This document shows, one piece after another, positions 1 through 7,219 of a stretch of 13,621 nucleotides of DNA. The notes beneath the pieces were generated by a model. That model was not told the DNA's origin and ran no database searches. It saw nothing but the letters and a program-made list of their open reading frames with translations. The DNA comes from Methanosarcinales archaeon (GTDB lineage Archaea > Halobacteriota > Methanosarcinia > Methanosarcinales > Methanogasteraceae): NCBI GenBank assembly GCA_003661105.1, contig QMVM01000026.1, forward strand, positions 1 to 13,621, in the 5' to 3' direction. Made by a program: the position numbers and the translations under genes. The first letter of the stretch is position 1. Every line of letters begins with the position of its first letter.

Positions 1-1125
1 CTGAAAGACCTTCCACGAGAAGTTCAGTTCCTTCGTGTGCGAGGTGTAGCTTGCAAGATAGTACCGCAGCAGGTCGGGATGAAAGCCCTTGTCGAGATAA
101 TCGTCATTTACCCAGACCACATACCCTCTACTCTTCGAGAATGTCTTATCCCCTATCTTAACCATCCCTGATGCGACAACAGCTTTTGGAAGAGTGTATC
201 CCGCGCCCTTAAGGAGGGCTGGCCAGAAGATACAGTGGTGATAGATGATATCTCCGCCGATGAAATGGATGATATCGGTATCTCCGCCCGGGTTCATCCA
301 GTATTTCTTCCAGTCTACGCCGTGCTCGTCTGCCCACCCCTCTGTAAACGAGATATACCCAATAGGCGCGTCCACCCAGACATAGACCACCAGATTCTCA
401 TGACCGGGAAACCGGACGCCCCATTCGAGATTTCTCGTGATGCACCAGTCATGCAGTTCCTTATTGACCCAACCCAATGCATAATTCCTTGCATTCGATG
501 TTCCGCCAAGTTTGTCAAGATATTCCGAAAGAAAACCTTTAAATTCTGATAATCTGAAAAAGAAGTGTTCTTGTGTCCGGTATTCCGCTTTGCTTTTGCA
601 TATCTTACATAACGGCCCAAGAATCTCGCCTGGCTCAAGGTGCTTGCCGCAGCCCTGATCACACTCATCGCCCCGCGCCACAGCGCCGCAGTCGGGGCAC
701 ACACCTTCGACATACCTGTCAGGTAAAAATCGGTTGCATGTCGGGCAGTATGCGAGTTCTATACTCTGTGAAAAGACATAACCATTCGCAATCAGCGTAT
801 TCACGATCTCTGTGGTGCGGTTGTGGTTCGTCTCGGATTCAGTGTTTCCGAATTTGTCGAATATGATATTTAGTGACTTGAAAGTCTCATCAAAATTATC
901 GTGATACTTTTGTACGAGTTCTGCCGGCGTTACGCCGAGTTCCTCTGCATTGATTACGATCGGCGTGCCGTGCGCATCGGATCCGCATACAAACACTGTA
1001 TCCTGCCCCTGTTTCCGGAGCGACCGCACGAACAGGTCAGCCGGGATGTATGTCCTGAGATGCCCGATATGCGCTGGTCCGTTCGCATACGGCAGTCCAC
1101 ATGTGACGAGTGTTCTTCTCTGCAT
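1..1125 (-). CDS. metG: Methionyl-tRNA synthetase, N-terminal 375 residues (runs off left edge)
   Basis: Class I aminoacyl-tRNA synthetase that charges tRNA-Met in the cytoplasm. The frame is open from ATG at 1125 to base 1 with no stop, so the C-terminal part lies outside the window. Seen: the HIGH signature at residues 19-22 within GLPYANGPAHIGHL; two zinc knuckles in the connective-peptide insert, C127/C130/C143/C146 and C155/C159/C173/C176, typical of archaeal and E. coli-type MetRS; and a KMSKS-equivalent loop reading TFSKSR near residues 328-333, after ASGMVKIGDK. The ATG start is supported because homology begins there (MQRRTLVTCGLPYAN) and a TATA-like box lies about 31 nt upstream, which fits a leaderless mRNA. 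The first ~190 codons and 43 nt of upstream DNA are duplicated at 2130-2760. Unlike that copy, this one keeps HIGH and an unbroken frame, so it is taken as the functional gene. Confidence 0.97.
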   Translation of the reverse strand, partial: MQRRTLVTCGLPYANGPAHIGHLRTYIPADLFVRSLRKQGQDTVFVCGSDAHGTPIVINAEELGVTPAELVQKYHDNFDETFKSLNIIFDKFGNTESETNHNRTTEIVNTLIANGYVFSQSIELAYCPTCNRFLPDRYVEGVCPDCGAVARGDECDQGCGKHLEPGEILGPLCKICKSKAEYRTQEHFFFRLSEFKGFLSEYLDKLGGTSNARNYALGWVNKELHDWCITRNLEWGVRFPGHENLVVYVWVDAPIGYISFTEGWADEHGVDWKKYWMNPGGDTDIIHFIGGDIIYHHCIFWPALLKGAGYTLPKAVVASGMVKIGDKTFSKSRGYVVWVNDDYLDKGFHPDLLRYYLASYTSHTKELNFSWKVFQ

Positions 1126-1168
1126 CGAGTACTGATTTTTGGGTGTTGGGTGATATATTCCTTATGGT
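546..1168 (-). repeat. Direct repeat copy A (promoter and 5' part of intact metG)
   Basis: This block of about 623 bp matches 2130-2760 in the same orientation. It covers 43 nt upstream of the metG ATG, including the TATA-like box, and the first ~193 codons. Both ends are sharp: similarity stops at 546/2130 and at 1168/2760. The two copies flank the 960-bp NYN cassette. Confidence 0.9.
1152..1163 (-). promoter_or_regulatory. Probable archaeal TATA box of metG
   Basis: On the minus strand AAGGAATATATC lies with its centre about 31 nt before the metG ATG at 1125. This matches an archaeal BRE/TATA element driving a leaderless or nearly leaderless transcript. The same element, with one change (AATATATC to AATTTATC), is kept in the duplicated copy near 2744-2755. 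No mapped start site is available. Confidence 0.55.
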
Positions 1169-1405
1169 AACGTTCGCACAAACAAGGGGGTCAACCCAGG
1201 TGGCATTGGTGGCAGCACTTCATGCCCGGGTTCTCGCCGCGGAGACTGGGTGCGGGCAGTATGTTGTCCAAGGTCGCGCGGATAATGTGTTTTTTGAGGG
1301 GTGGTCATGGCATGGTGTTCGTCAGTATTAATAATGGTTAAAAACAATGTTATCGCAAGAATCAAAACGACATGGGAAGTGATTAAAACAGATTCTGTAA
1401 AACTA
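1169..1405. other. Intergenic region between metG and the NYN gene, with a GC-rich island
   Basis: Divergent intergenic stretch that begins exactly where similarity between the two metG copies ends (1168/1169). Bases about 1185-1265 are clearly GC-rich beside the AT-rich NYN gene; they contain GGCAT/ATGCC and TCTC/GAGA complementary pairs that could form short hairpins. Short open frames exist here on both strands, for example a 45-50 codon frame on the minus strand, but none resembles a known family. TATA-like A/T runs for the NYN gene occur near 1325-1333 and 1381-1389. I see no tRNA or known RNA in it. Confidence 0.5.
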
Positions 1406-1897
1406 ATGAAACGCGCCATGGTGTTTATAGACGGTGCAAACGTATTTCATAGCTGTAAAAATTTTCGACATGGTTATAAGATCGATTACGTGAAACTGCG
1501 GGACGAACTGACCAAAGATTATGACTTGATAAGGGTATATTATTACAGTGGAGTTGACCCTTCTGATGTGCCATCGCGTTCGTTTCATAAAGCATTGAAA
1601 GCGCAGGGATTTCATGTCGAAACGCGACCTTTGGTGGAGAGAAATGGAAAACTTGCAGAGAAAGGGATTGATGTGATGCTTACAACTGAACTTCTAACAC
1701 ATGCTTTTAAAGACAATTTTGATGTTGCTGTGATCGTGGGGGGTGACCAGGATTACATCGTAGCATTAAGAGAAGTAAAAAGAGAGGGCAAGAGAATAGT
1801 TGTAGCATGTTTCAGAAATTCTTTTAGCAATGAAATACAAGAAATTGCAGATGAGTCCGTATTTATTGATAACATAGCAGAAAGAGTTGAAAAATAG
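1406..1897 (+). CDS. NYN-domain (LabA/DUF88-type) putative ribonuclease
   Basis: PIN-like NYN-domain protein of 163 residues, predicted cytoplasmic and metal-dependent, probably acting on RNA. Seen: strand 1 motif MVFIDGANVF with D9 and N12; KGIDVMLTTELL with D89; and VIVGGDQDYIVAL with D114 and D116, the usual acidic metal-binding set of the NYN/LabA family. The whole protein is essentially this one domain. The start is ATG 1406, giving MKRAMVFIDGAN, the common N-terminus in the family; the frame stays open upstream to 1301 (an ATG at 1334 is possible), but that extension is not family-like. The gene is convergent to the metG remnant and divergent from metG, and it sits alone between the two metG copies. 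It is more AT-rich than the synthetases, which suggests acquisition with the cassette. The substrate is unknown. Confidence 0.85.
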   Translation: MKRAMVFIDGANVFHSCKNFRHGYKIDYVKLRDELTKDYDLIRVYYYSGVDPSDVPSRSFHKALKAQGFHVETRPLVERNGKLAEKGIDVMLTTELLTHAFKDNFDVAVIVGGDQDYIVALREVKREGKRIVVACFRNSFSNEIQEIADESVFIDNIAERVEK

Positions 1898-1902
1898 GTA
1901 TT

Positions 1903-1951
1903 CCAGATGACCAATGCCATGTATTGTAATGGGTATGTCCCCGTCATCTGG
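1903..1951. terminator. 9-bp perfect inverted repeat after the NYN gene
   Basis: CCAGATGAC at 1903-1911 is exactly complementary to GTCATCTGG at 1943-1951, with a 31-nt loop, starting six bases after the NYN stop codon. It could be a transcript-end hairpin or a protein-binding or recombination site. The loop is long and only a weak T-rich stretch follows, so the terminator role is uncertain. Confidence 0.4.
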
Positions 1952-2129
1952 TAAGTTGTTATTACTACATAACGTGTCTTCATGGTTTATAAGCTTTTCG
2001 TTAAGCCAGTACTTTCAAAACCACATAGTTCCGAAAGCGATGCCCCGTCCACAACCCACACTCGTCAAACACACGACCTCCAACCCGTGGATGTCTTTGA
2101 ATTCATTGTGGTGGCGCGACGGCTCCTGA
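1952..2129. other. Unassigned spacer between the NYN gene and the metG remnant
   Basis: About 180 bp with no recognised gene. Short frames run through it on both strands; one continues the decayed metG frame past the end of the homology and stops near 2015. None looks like a known family. Similarity to metG stops sharply at about 2130, so this DNA came with the cassette or is the remains of something unrelated to metG. Confidence 0.45.
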
Positions 2130-2717
2130 CTGCTAATCTGAAAAAGAAGTACCCCTGCACCCGGTATTCTGCGTTGCTCCTGCATATATTTTACATAGTG
2201 GCTCAAGAATCTCGCCCGGCTCAAGGTGCTTGCCGCAGCCCTGACCACACTCATCGCCCTGCACCACAGCACAGCGCCGCAGTCGGGGCACACGCCTTCG
2301 ACATACCTGTCAGGCAGAAACCGATCACACGTCGGGCAGTATGCGAGTTCGATACTCTGCGAAAAGACATAATCATTCGCAATCAGGGTATTCACGATCT
2401 CTGTGGTGCGTTTGTGGTTCGTCTTGGATTCGATGGTTCCGAATTTGTCTAATATAATATTTAGTGACTTGAAAGTCTCATCAAAATGATTATGATACTT
2501 TTGTACAAGTTCTGCCGGAGTTACGCCAAGTTCCTCTGCGTTGATTACGATCGGCGTGCCGTGCGCATCGGATCCACATACAAACGTCGTATCATTTCCC
2601 TGTTTCCGAAACGACCCGCACGAACAGATCAGCCGGAATACGCGTCCTGAGACGCCCGATATGCGCTGGTCCGTTCGCATACGGCAGTCCGCATGTGACG
2701 GGTCTTCTTCTCTGCAT
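2130..2717 (-). pseudogene. Decayed 5' fragment of metG (MetRS pseudogene)
   Basis: Truncated second copy of metG, roughly 90% identical by eye to 546-1125. It begins with ATG at 2717 (MQRRRPVTCGLPYAN) but reads HIGR where MetRS needs HIGH. An extra G in the run around 2614-2616 shifts the frame after LFVR and leads to a TGA within about eight codons. The reading frame then resumes as VCGSDAHGTPIVINAEELGV and continues to the first zinc knuckle (CPTC...CPDC). There a 5-nt tandem duplication of CTGTG near 2266-2275 shifts it again. Homology ends at about 2130, equivalent to residue ~193 of 375+. It cannot make an active synthetase. It lies directly downstream of RaSEA in the same direction. 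Confidence 0.93.
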
Positions 2718-2760
2718 CAAGTACTGGTTTTTGGGTGTTGGGTGATAAATTCCTTATGGT
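2130..2760 (-). repeat. Direct repeat copy B (truncated metG copy)
   Basis: Partner of 546-1168, about 631 bp; it is longer mainly because of a 5-nt and a 1-nt insertion. The upstream edge at 2760 falls on the last base of the RaSEA stop codon. Divergence from copy A is mostly scattered transitions. Confidence 0.9.
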
Positions 2761-3776
2761 CATGCCTTGACGCGGCGTGCAAGCGGCGCGCCATACGCGA
2801 CATCCTCAAGTTCCACCGCCTTCTGCCATAGATGCATGCAGTCGCACACAATCTCGGGATTCTCGAGATCAGAGATATCCTGCGAAAGCGAGAACCGATT
2901 GATCGCGCTGGCCACGTCCCGATCACATCTGCCGCAGTTGTGCGGCCCGTACCTCGAACCCGCGCCGACCGGATCGGACGTGATGATCAGGTCGGGATTC
3001 TCCCTCTTCGTATCCCGAAGCACCGCTATCGCACTCCAGAGCCACGGTGGGCGATACTCGCCGCGCCTTTGGAGTTTCGATACAAACGTTCCTCTCTGGA
3101 CATTGCAGAGATTGATCGAGACCGCTTCTGAATATCCGGACACATCGCGCACGGACCGGACCATGTCTCTTATTGCGACACCTTCGGATAGGAACGGAGG
3201 CTTTAGAAGTAGATACGCTTTGACAGTCGCATCGTGCCGGTGCGCGATCTCGCTTGCACGGATAAAATCCTCAAACAAGAATCCTTTGTTGATGCAGACA
3301 TCTCTGATCTCATCGCTGCTTGTCTCTACCCCGATCGCAATCTCAAAGTCCTTCCGGATGCTCTCTTTACAGGATGCGACTGTCCTTTGTGTCACGAATT
3401 CGGGTCTCGTCTCGATTAGCACCTTTGAAACATCAGAATCGCTCTCAAGTTCCTCAAGAATCGCTGATCTTACTTCAAGCGGAACTTCGGACGCGTCGAG
3501 AAAACTGCCTGATGTGAATATCTTCACCATGAACTCCCCATCCGGGCGGCGGGCAAGCGCATCGCGGAACTGTGCGACCAGCTCATCATGCGACGGCGGC
3601 ACGGTTGCGCTGTCACGGGCAAAACCGCACATCGTGCATTCCTTGCCGCCCCTGCTCCGGTAGCAGCCATACGTCCGGAGGATCATGGTCAACGAGGGGA
3701 TCACGCCATCCGGTAGCCGATCTGTCGAAGTCCATGCCGCAACCGGCTTATCCGGCGAATATACTTTTTTTTTCAT
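2760..3776 (-). CDS. raSEA: Archaeosine-synthesis radical-SAM enzyme (RaSEA)
   Basis: Radical-SAM enzyme of 338 residues matching the RaSEA family. In the known pathway it acts with the lysine-transferring ArcS to convert the preQ0-lysine adduct at position 15 of archaeal tRNAs into archaeosine. Seen: a cluster-binding motif C38-x8-C47-x2-C50 (YGCYRSRGGKECTMCGF), the wide spacing typical of Elp3-like radical-SAM proteins; an internal TIM-barrel-like segment with FTSGSFLD (87-94), IETRPEFV (121-128) and GVETSSDEIRD (149-159); and a C-terminal cysteine set C281/C284/C311/C313 around GPHNCGRCD, probably structural. ATG 3776 (MKKKVYSP) is chosen because the open frame upstream to 3899 is low-complexity and not family-like. 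No arcS or tgt gene is in the window. It is divergent from ileS, and its stop abuts the metG duplicate. Confidence 0.9.
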   Translation of the reverse strand: MKKKVYSPDKPVAAWTSTDRLPDGVIPSLTMILRTYGCYRSRGGKECTMCGFARDSATVPPSHDELVAQFRDALARRPDGEFMVKIFTSGSFLDASEVPLEVRSAILEELESDSDVSKVLIETRPEFVTQRTVASCKESIRKDFEIAIGVETSSDEIRDVCINKGFLFEDFIRASEIAHRHDATVKAYLLLKPPFLSEGVAIRDMVRSVRDVSGYSEAVSINLCNVQRGTFVSKLQRRGEYRPPWLWSAIAVLRDTKRENPDLIITSDPVGAGSRYGPHNCGRCDRDVASAINRFSLSQDISDLENPEIVCDCMHLWQKAVELEDVAYGAPLARRVKA

Positions 3777-3893
3777 TTGATTTAATGGATTGGTGGGGGC
3801 TGTTGCACGCTGGTGTCGGCAGTCCTCCCGCTGTCGAGTGAGTTTATGTAGGGTGTGTTTTGCTCTGTTATGTATGTATCGCGGAAAACTTCG

Positions 3894-3911
3894 CCACAAT
3901 CGAGATTGTGG
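3894..3911 (+). terminator. Small perfect hairpin followed by T4
   Basis: CCACAAT (3894-3900), loop CGAG, ATTGTGG (3905-3911), then TTTTGC. It looks like a minimal stem-loop terminator or operator in the middle of the divergent promoter region. The function is inferred only. Confidence 0.3.
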
Positions 3912-4065
3912 TTTTGCTGCTAACTATTCTGCTCATTGCGGGATTCCGTTCTGTCCCCCATCTCGCCTATTTATTAAACTAAGCGTGTCAGTGCCTGCTC
4001 GAAGTATCAGCGACAGCCACCCAACCACAGAAACCTTCATAATTCCCAAACCAAGATCAGATCAC

Positions 4066-4070
4066 AGGAG
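4066..4070 (+). promoter_or_regulatory. Ribosome binding site of ileS
   Basis: AGGAG ends eight bases before ATG 4079, followed by ATCACATA. This fixes the ileS start and implies a leadered mRNA, unlike the probable leaderless metG. Confidence 0.7.
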
Positions 4071-4078
4071 ATCACATA

Positions 4079-7000
4079 ATGGAAACAATTACCGCACGAT
4101 ACGATGCAAAAACCATAGAAGAATCGATACAGCAATTCTGGGATGATAACGACACATACACACGCGTACGAGACCTGCGAAAAGACAAAAAACCGTTCTT
4201 CTTCGTGGATGGCCCCCCATACACCACAGGACACATCCATCTCGGTACCGCATGGAACAAGATCATAAAGGATGCAGTCCTGCGGTACAGGTCTATGTGC
4301 GGGTACCACATCATCGATCGCGCTGGATGGGACATGCACGGACTCCCGATCGAAGTGAAAGTCGAAGAAAAACTCGGGTTCAAAACAAAAAAGGATATAG
4401 AAACGTACGGGATTGATTCATTCATATCTACGTGCAAGGAGTTCGCAATACAGAATATGAAGGAGATGACGGGGCAGTTCAAGCGTCTTGGAGTGTGGCT
4501 TGACTGGGACGACCCGTACATGACGCTTTCACAAAAATACATCGAATCGGTCTGGTGGACGCTAAAGAAAGCACACGAGAAGGACCTGCTCGAAAAGGGT
4601 CTTCGTGTGGTGAACTGGTGTCCGCGATGCGAGACAGCGATTGCCGATTCCGAGGTCGAGTATGGGGATCGGACAGATTCGTCGATCTATGTCAAATTTC
4701 CGGTGCTGGATGAGGTGGATACGTTCATCGTCATCTGGACAACCACCCCATGGACGATTCCTGCAAATATCGCGGTTGCTGTGCATCCTGACTTCGAATA
4801 CTCGAAGGTACGGGCGTACATGGATGGTAAAAGTGAGATACTGATCCTTGCTTCCGATCTGGTCGACTCAGTGCTCCGGGAAGGCAGGTATCAGGATTAC
4901 GAACTTCTCGACGTCTGTCACGGAAGTGATCTGGTCGGGATGCAATATACCCATCCGCTTTCGGATATCATCCCTGCACAGAACGAATTTACACACAGCG
5001 TCTTTCCGGCTGAGTTTGTTACCACCGAGAACACCGGGTGCGTGCATATCGCACCGGGCCACGGTGTGGACGACTTTGAACTCGGATCGAAGTATGGACT
5101 TCCCGCTTTCTGCCCGGTGGGACCTGACGGGAGGTACACGGCAGACGTAGAGCCGTACATTGGCGTCTATGTCAAGGACGCAGACCAGATGGTTATCGAT
5201 GATCTTGATGCGCGTGGACTCTTGCTTGCAAGCGGTAAGATTGTGCACAGGTACGGGCACTGCTGGCGGTGCAAGACTCCGATCATTTATCTCGCAACCG
5301 AGCAGTGGTTTTTAAAGATTTCAGAGCTTAAGGAGGCGATGCTTGGTGAGGTCGAGAAGGTGAGCTGGTATCCCGACTGGGCCGGATCTGCGAGGTTTCA
5401 TGACTGGGTATCCGGAGCGCGGGACTGGTGCATATCGAGGCAGCGGTACTGGGGCGTGCCGATCCCGATCTGGGTCTGCGACTCGTGCGGTAAGTATGAG
5501 GTGATCGGGACCCGCGATGAACTCGAGACGCGGGCGCCTGCATCTTCCGTGCCACCAGACCTGCACAGACCCTGGGTCGACCGGGTCACATTCGAGTGTG
5601 AATGCGGCGGAACGATGCGAAGGGCAGAGGATGTCTTCGATGTATGGTTCGATTCCGCGGTCGCATCGTGGGCGACGCTTGGGTATCCACGCGATGCAGA
5701 TGCGTTCGATGCGATGTGGCCCCCTGACTTCATCGTGGAAGGGCATGACCAGACCCGCGGGTGGTTCTATTCGCAGCTCGGTGCAGGAATGGTTGCATTT
5801 TCGCAAATTCCGTACAGAAGCGTGCTCGTACACGGGTTTACACTGGACGAGGCGGGAAGCAAGATGTCGAAGAGTCTCGGTAATGTGGTTGCTCCTGCGA
5901 CCGTGATCGAGAAAGTCGGGGCTGATACGCTGCGCATGTACGTGCTATCCACGAACGCGCCCTGGGACGACCTGAAGTTTAACTTAAGCGAGGTCGAGAC
6001 CGTACACCGCTTCATAAACATCCTCTGGAACGTCTACAGGTTCCCTCTGCCGTACATGATCCTCGACCGCTTCGATCCAGCGGCAGATGCGGTCTCGCTC
6101 GAATCGGTGCGTGGTGCGATGCGCCCCGAGGACCATTGGATCCTATCGAGGGTGAACTCGCTTGTACGCGATGTTACGTCTGCGATGGGGGAATACAAGC
6201 TACACACCGCGACCCGTGCAATCATCGAGTTCGTGCTCGACGATCTCTCGAGATGGTACATCCAGTTGATCAGGCCGCGCACGTGGACCGAGGCTGAAGA
6301 TCCTGACAAACTCGCAGTCTACAGGGTGCTTTACGATGTGGTAACGACTGTCACGCGTTTGATTGCCCCGGTAATGCCTTACCTTGCAGAAGCGATCTAC
6401 CAGAACCTCGAAAGCGGAGAATCGGTTCATACATGCGATTGGCCCACCCCAGACCAGAGCCTGATAGATCCGCAGCTTGAAGAGGATATGGCAGAGATAA
6501 GAAGGGTTGTGGAAGCGGTTGCAAACGCAAGACAGGCAGGAAAGAGAAAACTCAGATGGCCTGTGCGCCGGGTCGTGATCGCGCCAGCAAGCGAAGAAGT
6601 GATACATGCCGTCGGATCGCTCGAAGGAGTGCTTTCAGAGCAGGCGAACGCAAAGGAGATCGTCGTGCTCGGCGTTAACGAAGAATGGGACGAACTCGGC
6701 GTTGAGGCGATCCCTGATATGGCAAAACTCGGTCCCGCATTCAAGAAGGATGCAGGGATTGTTGCAGATGCGATCAGAGAGGCTGATGCGAGCACGATTA
6801 AGGATGCGATCGAGGCTGCCGGAAGCTACGATCTCGAGGGGGTACTGATCACGGACGAGATGGTCAGTTTCGAGAGAACCGTCCCTACGTTTGCTTTCGC
6901 GTCAGAATTTGCTCATGGCGTCGTGTACGTCGATGTCTCGCTGACGCCGGAGATCGAGGCAGAAGGGTACGCGGCAGAGGTGATCCGCCGCATTCAGGAT

Positions 7001-7219
7001 ATGCGAAAGGAACTTGATCTCGAGGTGAATGATAGTATCCGGGTCGCGGTCGAACTGTCTGACGAACGGATCGCAGGTCTCTTGCAGAACAGGGAGAACT
7101 TCATCGCAGAAGAGGTTCGTGCAAAGGAGATATCGATTGGCGATTCCGCGGCAGCAGGGGATCTTGTGAAGGACTGGACGGTTGAATCTGTGGAGATGCG
7201 AATCGGTGTCGGAACCTGA
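4079..7219 (+). CDS. ileS: Isoleucyl-tRNA synthetase
   Basis: Full-length class I synthetase of 1046 residues that charges tRNA-Ile in the cytoplasm and edits Val-tRNA. Seen in order: the HIGH region as PPYTTGHIHLGTAWN near residues 46-60, with threonine in place of the second histidine as usual in archaeal IleRS; a CPRC zinc-type pair at C181/C184; the CP1 editing domain with the threonine-rich WTTTPWTIP at 220-228 and GHGVDDF with the editing aspartate near 331-332; cysteines C467/C470 and C507/C509; DVWFDSAVASWA in the catalytic core; KMSKS at 595-599; an all-helical anticodon-binding domain from about 640; and a C-terminal extension. The ATG is set by the AGGAG site. The 3' end overlaps ogg2 by 14 nt, so the two are almost certainly co-transcribed. 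Confidence 0.98.
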   Translation: METITARYDAKTIEESIQQFWDDNDTYTRVRDLRKDKKPFFFVDGPPYTTGHIHLGTAWNKIIKDAVLRYRSMCGYHIIDRAGWDMHGLPIEVKVEEKLGFKTKKDIETYGIDSFISTCKEFAIQNMKEMTGQFKRLGVWLDWDDPYMTLSQKYIESVWWTLKKAHEKDLLEKGLRVVNWCPRCETAIADSEVEYGDRTDSSIYVKFPVLDEVDTFIVIWTTTPWTIPANIAVAVHPDFEYSKVRAYMDGKSEILILASDLVDSVLREGRYQDYELLDVCHGSDLVGMQYTHPLSDIIPAQNEFTHSVFPAEFVTTENTGCVHIAPGHGVDDFELGSKYGLPAFCPVGPDGRYTADVEPYIGVYVKDADQMVIDDLDARGLLLASGKIVHRYGHCWRCKTPIIYLATEQWFLKISELKEAMLGEVEKVSWYPDWAGSARFHDWVSGARDWCISRQRYWGVPIPIWVCDSCGKYEVIGTRDELETRAPASSVPPDLHRPWVDRVTFECECGGTMRRAEDVFDVWFDSAVASWATLGYPRDADAFDAMWPPDFIVEGHDQTRGWFYSQLGAGMVAFSQIPYRSVLVHGFTLDEAGSKMSKSLGNVVAPATVIEKVGADTLRMYVLSTNAPWDDLKFNLSEVETVHRFINILWNVYRFPLPYMILDRFDPAADAVSLESVRGAMRPEDHWILSRVNSLVRDVTSAMGEYKLHTATRAIIEFVLDDLSRWYIQLIRPRTWTEAEDPDKLAVYRVLYDVVTTVTRLIAPVMPYLAEAIYQNLESGESVHTCDWPTPDQSLIDPQLEEDMAEIRRVVEAVANARQAGKRKLRWPVRRVVIAPASEEVIHAVGSLEGVLSEQANAKEIVVLGVNEEWDELGVEAIPDMAKLGPAFKKDAGIVADAIREADASTIKDAIEAAGSYDLEGVLITDEMVSFERTVPTFAFASEFAHGVVYVDVSLTPEIEAEGYAAEVIRRIQDMRKELDLEVNDSIRVAVELSDERIAGLLQNRENFIAEEVRAKEISIGDSAAAGDLVKDWTVESVEMRIGVGT

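Larger units (their letters stand above)
3777..4078. promoter_or_regulatory. Divergent promoter region between RaSEA and ileS
   Basis: Non-coding stretch of 302 bp separating two divergent genes, so it should hold both promoters. TATA-like sequences: TTTATTAAAC at about 3969-3978 facing ileS, which would give a leader of roughly 75 nt; and, on the minus strand, TACATAAAC near 3842-3850 facing RaSEA. A perfect hairpin CCACAAT-CGAG-ATTGTGG lies at 3894-3911, followed by TTTT on the plus strand. I see no gene, tRNA or riboswitch. Confidence 0.5.

Noticed and set aside
1162..1419. Minus-strand frame of 85 codons with one hydrophobic stretch
   Set aside because: It is antisense to the start of the NYN gene and its second half reads through the GC-rich island with proline-rich, non-family sequence.
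2015..2680. Frame of 221 codons that could be called a MetRS-like protein
   Set aside because: It is the shifted reading of the metG remnant: the first ~25 and last ~85 residues are out-of-frame, and the start is not at the homologous ATG.
546..2760. Template/variable repeat pair of a diversity-generating retroelement
   Set aside because: Differences between the metG copies are scattered and mostly transitions of all kinds, not confined to adenines, and there is no reverse transcriptase.
2767..3663. Open frame of 298 codons on the plus strand
   Set aside because: It is antisense to RaSEA; its translation is serine-rich with no family resemblance, while the minus strand carries clear radical-SAM motifs.
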